16,472 nt of DNA from DATDPY01 sp964395765 (GTDB lineage: Bacteria > Bacteroidota > Bacteroidia > Cytophagales > Cyclobacteriaceae), in assembly GCA_964395765.1 (NCBI GenBank), contig CAYNCU010000087.1, positions 1 through 16,472 on the forward strand. Direction: 5' to 3'. The translations under genes were made by a program, and so were the position numbers. Of this stretch, positions 1-6,591 are shown piece by piece; within the stretch, counting starts at the first letter, position 1; the number at the start of each line of letters is the position of its first letter. The notes beneath the pieces were generated by a model, which saw nothing but the letters and a program-made list of their open reading frames with translations, searched no databases and was not told where the DNA came from.

Positions 1-63
1 GCTAAAATTAATAAATTAATCATCATTCTTTAAAAATTACAGGTTAATTACAAATCATGTTAT

Positions 64-89
64 TTACTTATTTTCCTGAAAATTAGTAA
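64..89. promoter_or_regulatory. 26-bp dyad, candidate operator of the XRE/S24-like gene
   Basis: Near-perfect inverted repeat: half-site TTACTTATTTTCC followed directly by its mirror TGAAAATTAGTAA. Eleven of 13 base pairs match, the exceptions being the sixth and the central pair. It ends 54 nt before the ATG at 144. No T-tract follows, so it is not a terminator. The sequence TAACTTTA at 87-94 overlaps its right end and resembles the Bacteroidota -7 box TAnnTTTG (7 of 8), so a bound repressor could cover the promoter. Autoregulation is inferred from position; the symmetry is seen directly. Confidence 0.55.
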
Positions 90-143
90 CTTTAATTCTA
101 ATAACGATAGAATGGCTCATAAAGTTAGCATTTCTTTTAAAAA

Positions 144-941
144 ATGTCAAAAATAGGTAAAAATATTCGGAAAATACGCGTTGTCAAAAAGCTGAGCCAA
201 GCTTCTTTCGCTCAAATATTTAACCTTGCCAGGCCCAGCGTCGGTGCCTACGAAGAAGGCAGGGCGGAGCCTAAGATAGAAACTGTACTTCTAATAGCAC
301 AATATTTCGGACTGTCGGTGGATACCTTATTGACAAGGGAATTAACGATTAATGATCTGTACCGTTTTGATTCCCTTAAACGTAAAAATTCATCCCCGCC
401 GGACGAAAGAATTCAACCCCGTACCCCCCCGGTGGTTATGAATACCGCAGTGGTGTTAATAAACCGTCATATGGACTATATTGAAGGATTTGAAAATTAT
501 GATTTTATTGATTCTCTTCCCCGTTTTCATTTCCCGGGAATAAATACGCTTGAAGCCCGTGCGTTTGAAGTGGACGGCGATTCCATGTCATTTGAGAATA
601 AAGGCATTATTGAAGGCGACCTGGCGATATGCGGAAACACTGTTGAAGATGGATCCGTTTTAAATGCAGGAGCCTTGTATGGCCTGGTTACCAAAAATCA
701 AATCAATATACGCCGGTTAAAATCTTCCGGTAAAAAGCCGGTATTTCTATGTGATAATCCCGACTGGCCGTCGGAAGAATATAATCTGAAGGATTTACTG
801 GAGATAAGGCCCATGTATGCGGTATATTCCCGGTCGTTGAATCCTCCGATCCATCTGAAAGACAGGATCGAAGAACTGGAGGACCGGTACCTGAAACTGG
901 CTGCAAAGCTGGACAAGCTGATGCCGGACCACCCGGAATAA
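144..941 (+). CDS. XRE-family repressor with LexA/S24-like C-terminal domain
   Basis: A 265-aa DNA-binding regulator. Residues about 5-62 form an XRE/Cro-type helix-turn-helix (LSQASFAQIFNLARPSVGAYEEG). Residues about 135-235 match the LexA/CI S24 fold: VDGDSM carries the expected nucleophile Ser147, followed by IIEGDLAI and then NIRRLK. The last aligns with the LexA TVKRLKK segment, but the catalytic Lys position is Arg190, and no Ala-Gly cleavage site is obvious in the linker at 76-130. The protein is therefore probably a non-cleaving sensor-repressor rather than a classical SOS repressor. A short C-terminal coiled coil (about 243-260) could help dimerisation. The ATG at 144 gives a full-length HTH at the N-terminus. 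It stands alone behind a 26-bp dyad that suggests autoregulation. Target genes are unknown; no phage genes are near. Confidence 0.85.
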   Translation: MSKIGKNIRKIRVVKKLSQASFAQIFNLARPSVGAYEEGRAEPKIETVLLIAQYFGLSVDTLLTRELTINDLYRFDSLKRKNSSPPDERIQPRTPPVVMNTAVVLINRHMDYIEGFENYDFIDSLPRFHFPGINTLEARAFEVDGDSMSFENKGIIEGDLAICGNTVEDGSVLNAGALYGLVTKNQINIRRLKSSGKKPVFLCDNPDWPSEEYNLKDLLEIRPMYAVYSRSLNPPIHLKDRIEELEDRYLKLAAKLDKLMPDHPE

Positions 942-1001
942 AAGAAAAATTTCATTATTAAGTTTATACCTTTTAGGTGAAAGCTGTGGGTTAATCTACT
1001 A

Positions 1002-1030
1002 CCCCGGGGCAACGCCCCGAGGAATTCTTT
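1002..1030. repeat. GC-rich hairpin, REP-like element or terminator
   Basis: CGGGGC-AAC-GCCCCG forms a 6-bp GC stem (1005-1010 with 1014-1019), extended by two more pairs after one mismatch. AATTCTTT follows, a weak T-rich tail. It lies in the spacer between the XRE-like gene and the aldo/keto reductase, both on the plus strand. It could terminate the upstream transcript. The very GC-rich island in an AT-rich spacer, preceded by CTACTA, also looks like a dispersed REP-type palindrome. Only one copy is in this window. Confidence 0.5.
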
Positions 1031-1076
1031 AGTTTAGTATCATAAAATGGATCCAACCATTGATCCTGAAGTGACT

Positions 1077-1091
1077 TTCAATTAAATTGAA
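1077..1091. promoter_or_regulatory. Perfect 15-bp palindrome upstream of the aldo/keto reductase
   Basis: TTCAATT-A-AATTGAA, two perfect 7-bp arms around one base, ending 16 nt before the ATG at 1108. Could be a small operator; short AT-rich palindromes also arise by chance. Confidence 0.3.
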
Positions 1092-1107
1092 TCCAAAATT
1101 TTTTACT

Positions 1108-2097
1108 ATGACTTACCTTGCAGCAGAAAACCGTTATAAAATTATCTCTTACAACCGATGTGGAAAAAGTGGAATTCAACTCCCCCCGGTTTCCCTGGGA
1201 CTATGGCACAATTTCGGCGGTGTGGACGTTTTCGAAACCGGCAGAAAGATTGTACTGACTGCCTTCGACAACGGTATTACCCATTTCGACCTGGCCAATA
1301 ATTACGGGCCTCCTTATGGTTCCGCAGAGGAAAATTTCGGTAAAATATTGAAAAAAGACCTGCTTCCTTACAGGGATGAACTGATCATTTCAACCAAAGC
1401 CGGTTACGATATGTGGCCGGGCCCTTACGGGGAATGGGGTTCGAAAAAATACCTTATTGCCAGCCTGAACCAGAGCCTGAAAAGAATGGGCCTTGAATAT
1501 GTCGATATTTTTTATTCCCATCGTCCTGACCCCGATACCCCGTTTGAAGAAACAATGCAGGCCCTGGAACAGGCGGTCAGGCAGGGCAAGGCGCTCTATG
1601 TGGGCTTGTCCAATTATTCCGCCGAACAAACCCGGGAAGCCGTTGCCATCCTGGAATCGCTTGGGATCCGGTGCCTGATACACCAGCCCAAATATTCGAT
1701 GCTGGTCCGGTGGGTTGAAGAAGGCCTGCTGGATGTTTTGGAAGAAAAAGGTATCGGATGCATTCCTTTTTCACCCCTGGCGCAGGGATTGCTAACCGAC
1801 CGGTATTTAAAAGGAATTCCCGATGACTCCAGGGCAGGGAAACCGCACGGTTACCTGAAGAAAAAAGAAATAACTCCTGATGTGATGGAAAAAATCAAGG
1901 CATTGAATGTCATCGCCGGGAAACGGAACCAAAGTCTGGCACAGATGGCCCTTGCCTGGTTGCTCAAAGATAAAAGGGTTACGTCTGTATTGATCGGGGC
2001 AAGTTCGGTTGAACAATTAATGAATAATCTTCACACCCTTGACAACCTGGAATTCTCGAAACAGGAATTGGGGGAAATTGATAAAGTGATTAGATGA
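1108..2097 (+). CDS. yghZ: Aldo/keto reductase, YghZ/Gpr (L-glyceraldehyde 3-phosphate reductase) type
   Basis: Cytosolic NADPH-dependent aldo/keto reductase, 329 aa. The sequence tracks E. coli YghZ along its length: RCGKSGIQLPPVSLGLWHNF, THFDLANNYGPP, STKAGYDMWPGPYG, QSLKRMGLEYVDIFYSHR, CIPFSPLAQGLLT and VTSVLIGAS. The catalytic tetrad is present: Asp, Tyr, Lys and His in FDLANNYG, STKAG and YSHR (residues 61, 66, 97 and 138 from this start). YghZ reduces L-glyceraldehyde 3-phosphate and methylglyoxal-type aldehydes, so a detoxification role is likely. An in-frame TTG lies 21 nt upstream (1087), but homologues begin with MTYL/MxYxxNRY, which supports the ATG at 1108. No Shine-Dalgarno is visible. 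The Crp/Fnr gene follows after 44 nt. Substrate preference is inferred from the family. Confidence 0.93.
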   Translation: MTYLAAENRYKIISYNRCGKSGIQLPPVSLGLWHNFGGVDVFETGRKIVLTAFDNGITHFDLANNYGPPYGSAEENFGKILKKDLLPYRDELIISTKAGYDMWPGPYGEWGSKKYLIASLNQSLKRMGLEYVDIFYSHRPDPDTPFEETMQALEQAVRQGKALYVGLSNYSAEQTREAVAILESLGIRCLIHQPKYSMLVRWVEEGLLDVLEEKGIGCIPFSPLAQGLLTDRYLKGIPDDSRAGKPHGYLKKKEITPDVMEKIKALNVIAGKRNQSLAQMALAWLLKDKRVTSVLIGASSVEQLMNNLHTLDNLEFSKQELGEIDKVIR

Positions 2098-2099
2098 GG

Positions 2100-2122
2100 G
2101 AGTGACGAGGTGACTGAGTGAT
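2100..2122. repeat. Three degenerate GAGTGAC-type tandem units
   Basis: GAGTGAC, GAGGTGAC and GAGTGAT run in succession just after the reductase stop codon, in the short spacer before the Crp/Fnr gene. It looks like a small degenerate microsatellite. It provides no ribosome-binding site at a normal distance from the GTG at 2142. Confidence 0.4.
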
Positions 2123-2141
2123 GTTGTGAATATATAATAAA

Positions 2142-2765
2142 GTGGAAATAGTTGAGCTAAAGGATAAGATACCGGGGTTTTCTGCGGATTTTTATGAAGA
2201 CCTGTTGAAATACGGAAAGGTCATGTCTTTTCCTGCCAGCCAGTCCATCCTGAAAGAAGGGGCATATGTAAATGTGATCCCTATTGTTCTAGGCGGAATA
2301 TTAAAAGTCACCAAAAAAGAAGAAGACAAGGAAATTCTCCTTTATTATATTGAGAAGGGGCAAAGTTGTGTTATGTCCTTTTCGGCTTGCATTACCAATA
2401 CGCAAAGTAAAATTTTTGCCTCTACAGAAGAGGATTCTGAGCTACTGCTTCTTCCTTCCGATAAATTGATGCTTTTAGTCAGTAAGTATCCTTCATTTGC
2501 CAATTATTTCTTCTCACTTTACCAGGAAAGGTATGAAGACCTGATCAATTCGATTGATTTGCTTGTTTTCAAAAAGTTTGATGAAAGATTGTTGCGGTAT
2601 TTAAAAGAGAAAAGCAAGATATCAGGCAATAACAGTCTGCGTGTCACTCACCAGGAAATCGCGAATGACACCGGAACCTTACGGGAAGTTGTTTCCCGAA
2701 CGCTCAAAAAACTGGAAAAGGATGGGTTCCTTGTCGTGACCCGGAATGAAATTAAGATTCTGTAA
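2142..2765 (+). CDS. Crp/Fnr-family transcriptional regulator
   Basis: A 207-aa regulator with a cNMP-binding-like beta-roll (about 20-115), a dimerisation helix (about 118-150) and a C-terminal Crp-type winged helix (about 158-205: THQEIANDTGTLREVVSRTLKKLEKDG, split by the turn). No N-terminal Fe-S cysteine set is present and the cAMP phosphate-binding RxxS motif is missing, so it is neither a classical FNR nor a CRP. Two cysteines, Cys76 and Cys83 (GQSC and SAC), sit where the ligand pocket would be and could be redox- or sulfane-sulfur-sensitive; that is inference. The start is GTG at 2142; an upstream in-frame ATG at 2121 runs into a stop two codons later. The DUF2892 gene begins 57 nt downstream, and a palindrome overlaps this gene's stop codon. 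Confidence 0.9.
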   Translation: MEIVELKDKIPGFSADFYEDLLKYGKVMSFPASQSILKEGAYVNVIPIVLGGILKVTKKEEDKEILLYYIEKGQSCVMSFSACITNTQSKIFASTEEDSELLLLPSDKLMLLVSKYPSFANYFFSLYQERYEDLINSIDLLVFKKFDERLLRYLKEKSKISGNNSLRVTHQEIANDTGTLREVVSRTLKKLEKDGFLVVTRNEIKIL

Positions 2766-2775
2766 CAATTGTTAC
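2762..2775. promoter_or_regulatory. Perfect GTAAC(AATT)GTTAC palindrome, candidate Crp/Fnr site
   Basis: GTAACAATTGTTAC is a perfect 14-bp palindrome overlapping the stop codon of the Crp/Fnr gene and preceding the DUF2892 ATG by 47 nt. Its centre is about 41.5 bp upstream of 2810, so it could act as a class II activator site for a start near 2808-2812. Two-fold-symmetric sites of about this size are typical of Crp/Fnr proteins. The palindrome is seen; the protein that binds it is inferred. Confidence 0.5.
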
Positions 2776-2822
2776 TGACATCGAAGTCCCAATGCTATTC
2801 CTTTACAGAAAAAATAAAAATC

Positions 2823-3044
2823 ATGAAAAAGAACATTGGATCCATTGACAAAATTATCAGGGTATTTGTCGCCCTCGTATTAGGTGCCCTCTATTTTACC
2901 GGTACGGTTTCAGGAATTGCAGGTATTATTTTTTTATTAGTGGCCGGTGTTTTCCTGATAACCTCGGTGGCCAGCTGGTGCCCGATTTATTCCTCATTCG
3001 GTTTATCGACATTTAAGTCCAAAGCACAAAAGACCAATAACTAA
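2823..3044 (+). CDS. Small DUF2892 (YgaP-like) inner-membrane protein
   Basis: A 73-aa membrane protein starting MKKNIGSIDKIIRV, the typical opening of DUF2892 proteins. Two hydrophobic segments are seen (about 12-28 and 29-50), followed by SWCPIYSSFGLST; the CPIY motif at residue 53 is a hallmark of this family, which also forms the membrane anchor of the rhodanese YgaP. The ATG at 2823 is preferred over an in-frame TTG at 2769 because the extra 18 residues are not family-like and the TTG lies inside the regulatory palindrome. The preceding Crp/Fnr gene probably controls it. In Bacteroidota this pairing is often near sulfur-transfer or persulfide genes, but none are seen here. Confidence 0.85.
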   Translation: MKKNIGSIDKIIRVFVALVLGALYFTGTVSGIAGIIFLLVAGVFLITSVASWCPIYSSFGLSTFKSKAQKTNN

Positions 3045-3068
3045 AAAAATTTCGCCAGAGAGGATATC

Positions 3069-3128
3069 TCCCGCAGATAGCGCAGATAAACGCAACGTTT
3101 TCTGCAACGGTCAGCGCAATCTGCGGGA
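3069..3128. repeat. CGCAGAT-type long inverted repeat between convergent genes
   Basis: CCCGCAGATAGCGC (3070-3083) is mirrored by GCGCAATCTGCGGG (3114-3127). These 14-bp arms have one mismatch, plus one further outer pair, around a 30-nt loop that contains another CGCAGAT-like unit. It lies between the convergent DUF2892 and radical-SAM genes. From memory, similar CGCAGAT/ATCTGCG palindromes are scattered between genes in many environmental Bacteroidota. It could form a strong RNA hairpin and end transcription from both sides, although no T-run follows. Confidence 0.7.
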
Positions 3129-3161
3129 ATATTAAATTATTACAAGAAAACTAATTTTCAT

Positions 3162-4082
3162 TTATTCATACCTATACTCAAAAGGGTCCTTCCTTAAAAA
3201 GTCCGGATTATAGATCGACTCGCTTTCCAATTCCTGGGTCCAGCCCCGGTAAAAACCAAGCCTGTAATACTCATCCAGCACTTCTTCATATTCTTCCCTG
3301 GTAATGGTACGTTGCAATTCCGGGAAACGGGATAATCCGGGAACCGGGTGATATTGAGACATAAGAGAAATATTTACCGAAGGAGATATCTCTTCGGCAA
3401 TTAATTTTAAGCATGCTTTGCTGTTTTCCACATGTCCGGGAAGGATCAGATGGCGAATGATTACACCGGATTCTACCAGGCCGTCATCGTTCAGCGTAAC
3501 GGATGTTCCCCTTTGCCGGACCATCTCACGAATTGCTTTTAATGCCTTTTCCGGATAATCTTTAATTCCCGACAACGTCATTCCCAGGACAGCGTTGGAA
3601 TACTTAAAATCAGGAAGAAATACATCGATTTTATTTTCAAAAATCCTTAATGTTCTTACTCGGTCATAACCGTTGGTATTCCATACGTAGATCGGTTTTC
3701 TGCCTGATGCATGCAAGGAATCAATAATATCCATAACCTGATCTGCCATATGGGATGGCGACACAAATCCTACCGAAGGAACTCCGGTATCGAGAATTGA
3801 AATAATTTTGTCAGTTAGTTCCTCAAGTCTTATAGGGAAATTTTTTTCGACATTCCTGCTGATCTGATAGTTCTGACAGTAGATACATTGCAGGTTACAA
3901 TGGGAAAAAAATATATTGCAAATTCCTTTGGTTCCTGAAATTACAGGTTCTTCGCCATGATGAATGACAATAGATGAAATATTATAATTTCTATCGGAAT
4001 TACAAATTCCTAAATCATTTTCCTCTCTTCTCGCGCCGCACAGATGCGGGCAGTTTATGCAAAGATTTGAATCGCCGTTCAT
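3162..4082 (-). CDS. PflX-like radical-SAM protein (pyruvate formate-lyase-activase-like)
   Basis: A 306-aa radical-SAM protein of the COG1313/PflX group. The CxxxCxxC motif that binds the catalytic 4Fe-4S cluster is Cys62, Cys66, Cys69 (CNLQCIYCQNYQIS). An extra N-terminal cysteine set, Cys8, Cys11, Cys15 and Cys27 (CINCPHLCGARR...LGIC), is typical of this group and may hold a second Fe-S cluster. The segments VWNTNGY, DVFLPDFKY, RHLILPGH and YHPVPG also fit. Such proteins resemble glycyl-radical-enzyme activases, but their targets are mostly unknown, and no glycyl-radical enzyme gene is nearby. It starts at an ATG (complement of 4080-4082) and is divergent from the short-chain dehydrogenase. 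Confidence 0.9.
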   Translation of the reverse strand: MNGDSNLCINCPHLCGARREENDLGICNSDRNYNISSIVIHHGEEPVISGTKGICNIFFSHCNLQCIYCQNYQISRNVEKNFPIRLEELTDKIISILDTGVPSVGFVSPSHMADQVMDIIDSLHASGRKPIYVWNTNGYDRVRTLRIFENKIDVFLPDFKYSNAVLGMTLSGIKDYPEKALKAIREMVRQRGTSVTLNDDGLVESGVIIRHLILPGHVENSKACLKLIAEEISPSVNISLMSQYHPVPGLSRFPELQRTITREEYEEVLDEYYRLGFYRGWTQELESESIYNPDFLRKDPFEYRYE

Positions 4083-4320
4083 AGAATTTATATAGTAAAA
4101 TTATCGGGTGGTCATCAGATAAAATATGAGCTATATCAATCGCTTAATCCCCATTTTGCATGGCCTCCCCTCCTCCCCAACCCGCTCCCAATGGTCAGTG
4201 GCCGACAAACCATTGATTACCCGGATTCATTTTTTTTCATCTCCCGGAAACAGCGTTTACACTTTTTATTTTGAGGAGTTATTGACTAAATTGTTCCTGT
4301 TGGGCTAAAATTAAGTATAA
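4083..4320. other. Divergent intergenic region between radical-SAM and SDR genes
   Basis: This 238-nt spacer must hold promoters for both flanking genes. It contains an inverted repeat, CAATGGT (4189-4195) with ACCATTG (4209-4215), 7 bp perfect with a 13-nt loop. A pyrimidine-rich run lies near 4165-4188 and a T8 tract near 4231-4238. No clear TAnnTTTG box was found on either strand. The only sizeable reading frame inside (4126-4308) is not convincing. Confidence 0.4.
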
Positions 4321-5103
4321 ATGAACATCAAAACAGCGCTTGTCACAGGTGCCAGCGGGGCCATAGGAAAAGCAATTGCGCGACAGATTGCACAACAAGG
4401 CTACAAGGTCACCTTGATGGGCCGGGATGAAGAAAGGGCAAAAAGAAATGCAGAAGAAATAAAAACAGCAACGGGGAACCCGGAGATATTCTACGTCATT
4501 GCGGATGTATCCGATAAATCCCGGGTTTTTAATCTTGCGGCCGCATGGGAAGGAACCTTGCATGTATTGGTCAATAATGCCGCTGTAACACCACGATCTT
4601 TACAATTTACCCATGATAAAATTGAAGTGCAGTGGGCCACCAATGTATTGGGTTATTTCTGGATGATTAAAGCATTTACCGAAATACTAAAAAAATCAGC
4701 TCCTTCGAGAATCATCAATGTTGCCAGTTACTGGGCGGGAGGGCTGGACCTGGAGGATCCGGAATTCAGAAAAAGAAAATACAATAATGATGTTGCTTAC
4801 CGTCAGTCCAAACAAGCGAACAGGATGCTGACCGTAGCATTTGCAGAACAATTGATTAAGGACCAAATATTCGTCAACGCCTGCCACCCGGGCGACGTGA
4901 ATTCCAAGCTGAGTAACAACCTGGGGTTCGGAGGAAGTGAATCGCCTGACGCCGGCGCAAAAACTCCCGCCTGGCTAGCCACCGGGGAAGAAGGCGGAAA
5001 AGTTACCGGAAAATATTTTGAACACATGCGGGAAACTAACTGCCAGTTCAGCAGGGATACAAAGAATATTAATAAGCTTTATTTACTTTGTGATCAGTAT
5101 TGA
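4321..5103 (+). CDS. Short-chain dehydrogenase/reductase (retinol-dehydrogenase-like)
   Basis: A 260-aa classical SDR with a Rossmann fold. The cofactor motif TGASGAIG is at residues 9-16, Asp62-Val63 follows, NNAA is at 85-88, Asn108 is the active-site Asn, Ser136 (NVASYW) is the catalytic Ser, and YRQSK gives Tyr160 and Lys164. Arg35 after beta-2 (MGRDEER) favours NADP(H). CHPGDVNSKL after the active site resembles the VHPGxVxTxL of retinol/protochlorophyllide-type SDRs. The substrate cannot be read. It begins at ATG 4321 with no Shine-Dalgarno and is probably monocistronic: the next gene has its own putative promoter and dyad. Confidence 0.92.
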   Translation: MNIKTALVTGASGAIGKAIARQIAQQGYKVTLMGRDEERAKRNAEEIKTATGNPEIFYVIADVSDKSRVFNLAAAWEGTLHVLVNNAAVTPRSLQFTHDKIEVQWATNVLGYFWMIKAFTEILKKSAPSRIINVASYWAGGLDLEDPEFRKRKYNNDVAYRQSKQANRMLTVAFAEQLIKDQIFVNACHPGDVNSKLSNNLGFGGSESPDAGAKTPAWLATGEEGGKVTGKYFEHMRETNCQFSRDTKNINKLYLLCDQY

Positions 5104-5142
5104 TCGCCGAAATTTTTTATGAATTTGCATTTTAATAAATTG

Positions 5143-5174
5143 TTGTATATCAGTTTATAAACTATATACGTTTA
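5143..5174 (+). promoter_or_regulatory. Putative Bacteroidota promoter with a dyad in the spacer
   Basis: TTG at 5143-5145 and TACGTTTA at 5167-5174 (7 of 8 to the -7 box TAnnTTTG) are separated by 21 nt, as expected for a Bacteroidota sigma-A promoter. The expected transcript start is near 5180, 33 nt before the ATG at 5213. An inverted repeat at 5145-5169 fills the spacer: a 12-bp perfect core AGTTTATAAACT flanked by GTATAT and ATATAC, with one extra C at 5151. A protein bound there would block the polymerase. Function is inferred. Confidence 0.4.
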
Positions 5175-5212
5175 ATTTAGAGTTCCCTTTGGGCAACCAT
5201 TATTTCATTTCA

Positions 5213-6577
5213 ATGTATTTTAAAAAGCTATTATTTTTAATATCCTCGGTACTAACCGTTACTACCCTGAAGGCACAAAATACCCAGAATGTACAATATT
5301 CTTTCATCAATCTTGGTCTTGTTCCGGGCCTCAGTACTGCCGGACCTGATCCGGGGAATTACTATCATAATATTTCGTTGAATCTTTTCACGGGGTATTC
5401 AAGAGGCACCTATTGGTTCGAAATCTCCGGCATTTCATCCGAAAATATTGACCGTACCTACGGCTTCCAGTTTTCCGGGCTTGCCAACCTGACCGGGGTG
5501 AATCTTTTCCAGGGTGTGAAGCCTAAGGACATTCAAAAAGAAATTTACAACGGCAATTATGCAACTCTCAACGGTTTACAGTTTTCAAGCCTGATCAATT
5601 ATATCCGCGGGGGTGGTTCCGGCGGTCAGATGACAGCGGGTATAAATGTTGTGCAGGAAATGATGACCGGTGTACAAATCTCAGGGCTTTCGAATTATTC
5701 AAGTATTGAAATGACCGGCGCCCAGCTATCCCTCATCAGCAATATTTCCAGCGGATCCACCCTGGGTGTTCAGGCCGGAGGACTTTTGAATTATACTAAA
5801 AATGAACTGGCAGGATTCCAGTTAGGCGCTATTAACCTGGCCGATAATATGCAAGGGAAAAACAGCCTGAGTGACGACCACTCTACAGGCTTCCAGATCG
5901 GTATTTTTAATCGTGCCAAAGTAATGAACGGATTACAAGCCGGCGTGATCAATGTGGCCGGGAATTGCAGGGGAACCCAAATCGGACTGGTCAATTTTTA
6001 TTCCGCATCGTATAAGGCAGGAAAGCGTTATGGAACAGCCATAGGCCTTCTCAATTTTGGCTTGAATGCTTCTTTCAGATATTATTATGATGAAACTTTC
6101 CCGTTTAATATTGCCCTGGGTACCGGTAACAGTAAAAATTCAGCTATCCTGGAAAGAATGAAAACCAAGTACGTTATGAATCAGTTCCTGTACCGGAAAT
6201 CTTCCATCGGGAAATCGGACTATCATGCTTTCGGATGGCTATTTGAAGAACAGCTTTATCATCATACCCCGGATCCCAAAGATCCCTATGAGGAATTCTA
6301 TTTCTACAGCGGGGGAATCGGTTTATCCAATGTATTTTACAAAAGCGAAGATCCAGGTCTTAATTTACTGGCGGAGCTGAATATCACCGGTGGTTCCCGC
6401 ATATCGACGAAAATCCCCGGGATCTATATTATCGGCTTTATCGATCTGAATTATTATTATAACAATAATGGAAAATCACTGGCCCCGGAAAAATTTTCGA
6501 GAAGTTTTAATGAGGAGGGCGCCACAAGGATCCGCGAAATGTGGCCGGGATACGGGATAGGGATACAAATTAAATAA
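5213..6577 (+). CDS. Exported GxQxGxxN-repeat protein (LA_2272-like surface repeat)
   Basis: A 454-aa exported protein with no enzymatic motif. The start at ATG 5213 gives a clean type I signal peptide (MYFKKLLFLISSVLTVTTLKAQ); an in-frame TTG at 5189 would add eight unlikely residues. The centre is built from a repeated G-x-Q-x-(G/S)-x-x-N unit at residues 84, 121, 153, 169, 185, 201, 226, 240 and 254, with an exact 16-residue period from 153 to 201. This resembles the 'surface repeat' proteins first named in Leptospira (LA_2272 family) and suggests a beta-solenoid. The last 180 residues are rich in aromatic and glycine strands, as in an outer-membrane beta-barrel or its plug. The role is unknown; the outer membrane or cell surface is the likely site. 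Confidence 0.75.
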   Translation: MYFKKLLFLISSVLTVTTLKAQNTQNVQYSFINLGLVPGLSTAGPDPGNYYHNISLNLFTGYSRGTYWFEISGISSENIDRTYGFQFSGLANLTGVNLFQGVKPKDIQKEIYNGNYATLNGLQFSSLINYIRGGGSGGQMTAGINVVQEMMTGVQISGLSNYSSIEMTGAQLSLISNISSGSTLGVQAGGLLNYTKNELAGFQLGAINLADNMQGKNSLSDDHSTGFQIGIFNRAKVMNGLQAGVINVAGNCRGTQIGLVNFYSASYKAGKRYGTAIGLLNFGLNASFRYYYDETFPFNIALGTGNSKNSAILERMKTKYVMNQFLYRKSSIGKSDYHAFGWLFEEQLYHHTPDPKDPYEEFYFYSGGIGLSNVFYKSEDPGLNLLAELNITGGSRISTKIPGIYIIGFIDLNYYYNNNGKSLAPEKFSRSFNEEGATRIREMWPGYGIGIQIK

Positions 6578-6591
6578 GAATTTTATTCGTT

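Noticed and set aside
698..1012. Antisense reading frame opposite the XRE-like gene
   Set aside because: Shadow frame of a well-supported gene; no domain or signal.
4126..4308. 60-residue reading frame upstream of the dehydrogenase
   Set aside because: Composition is not protein-like, no motif is visible, and it covers a spacer that must hold two divergent promoters.
4282..4311. TTGACT with TAAAAT at 18-bp spacing, an E. coli-like promoter
   Set aside because: Bacteroidota sigma-A uses different boxes, and the transcript would start about 3 nt before the ATG.
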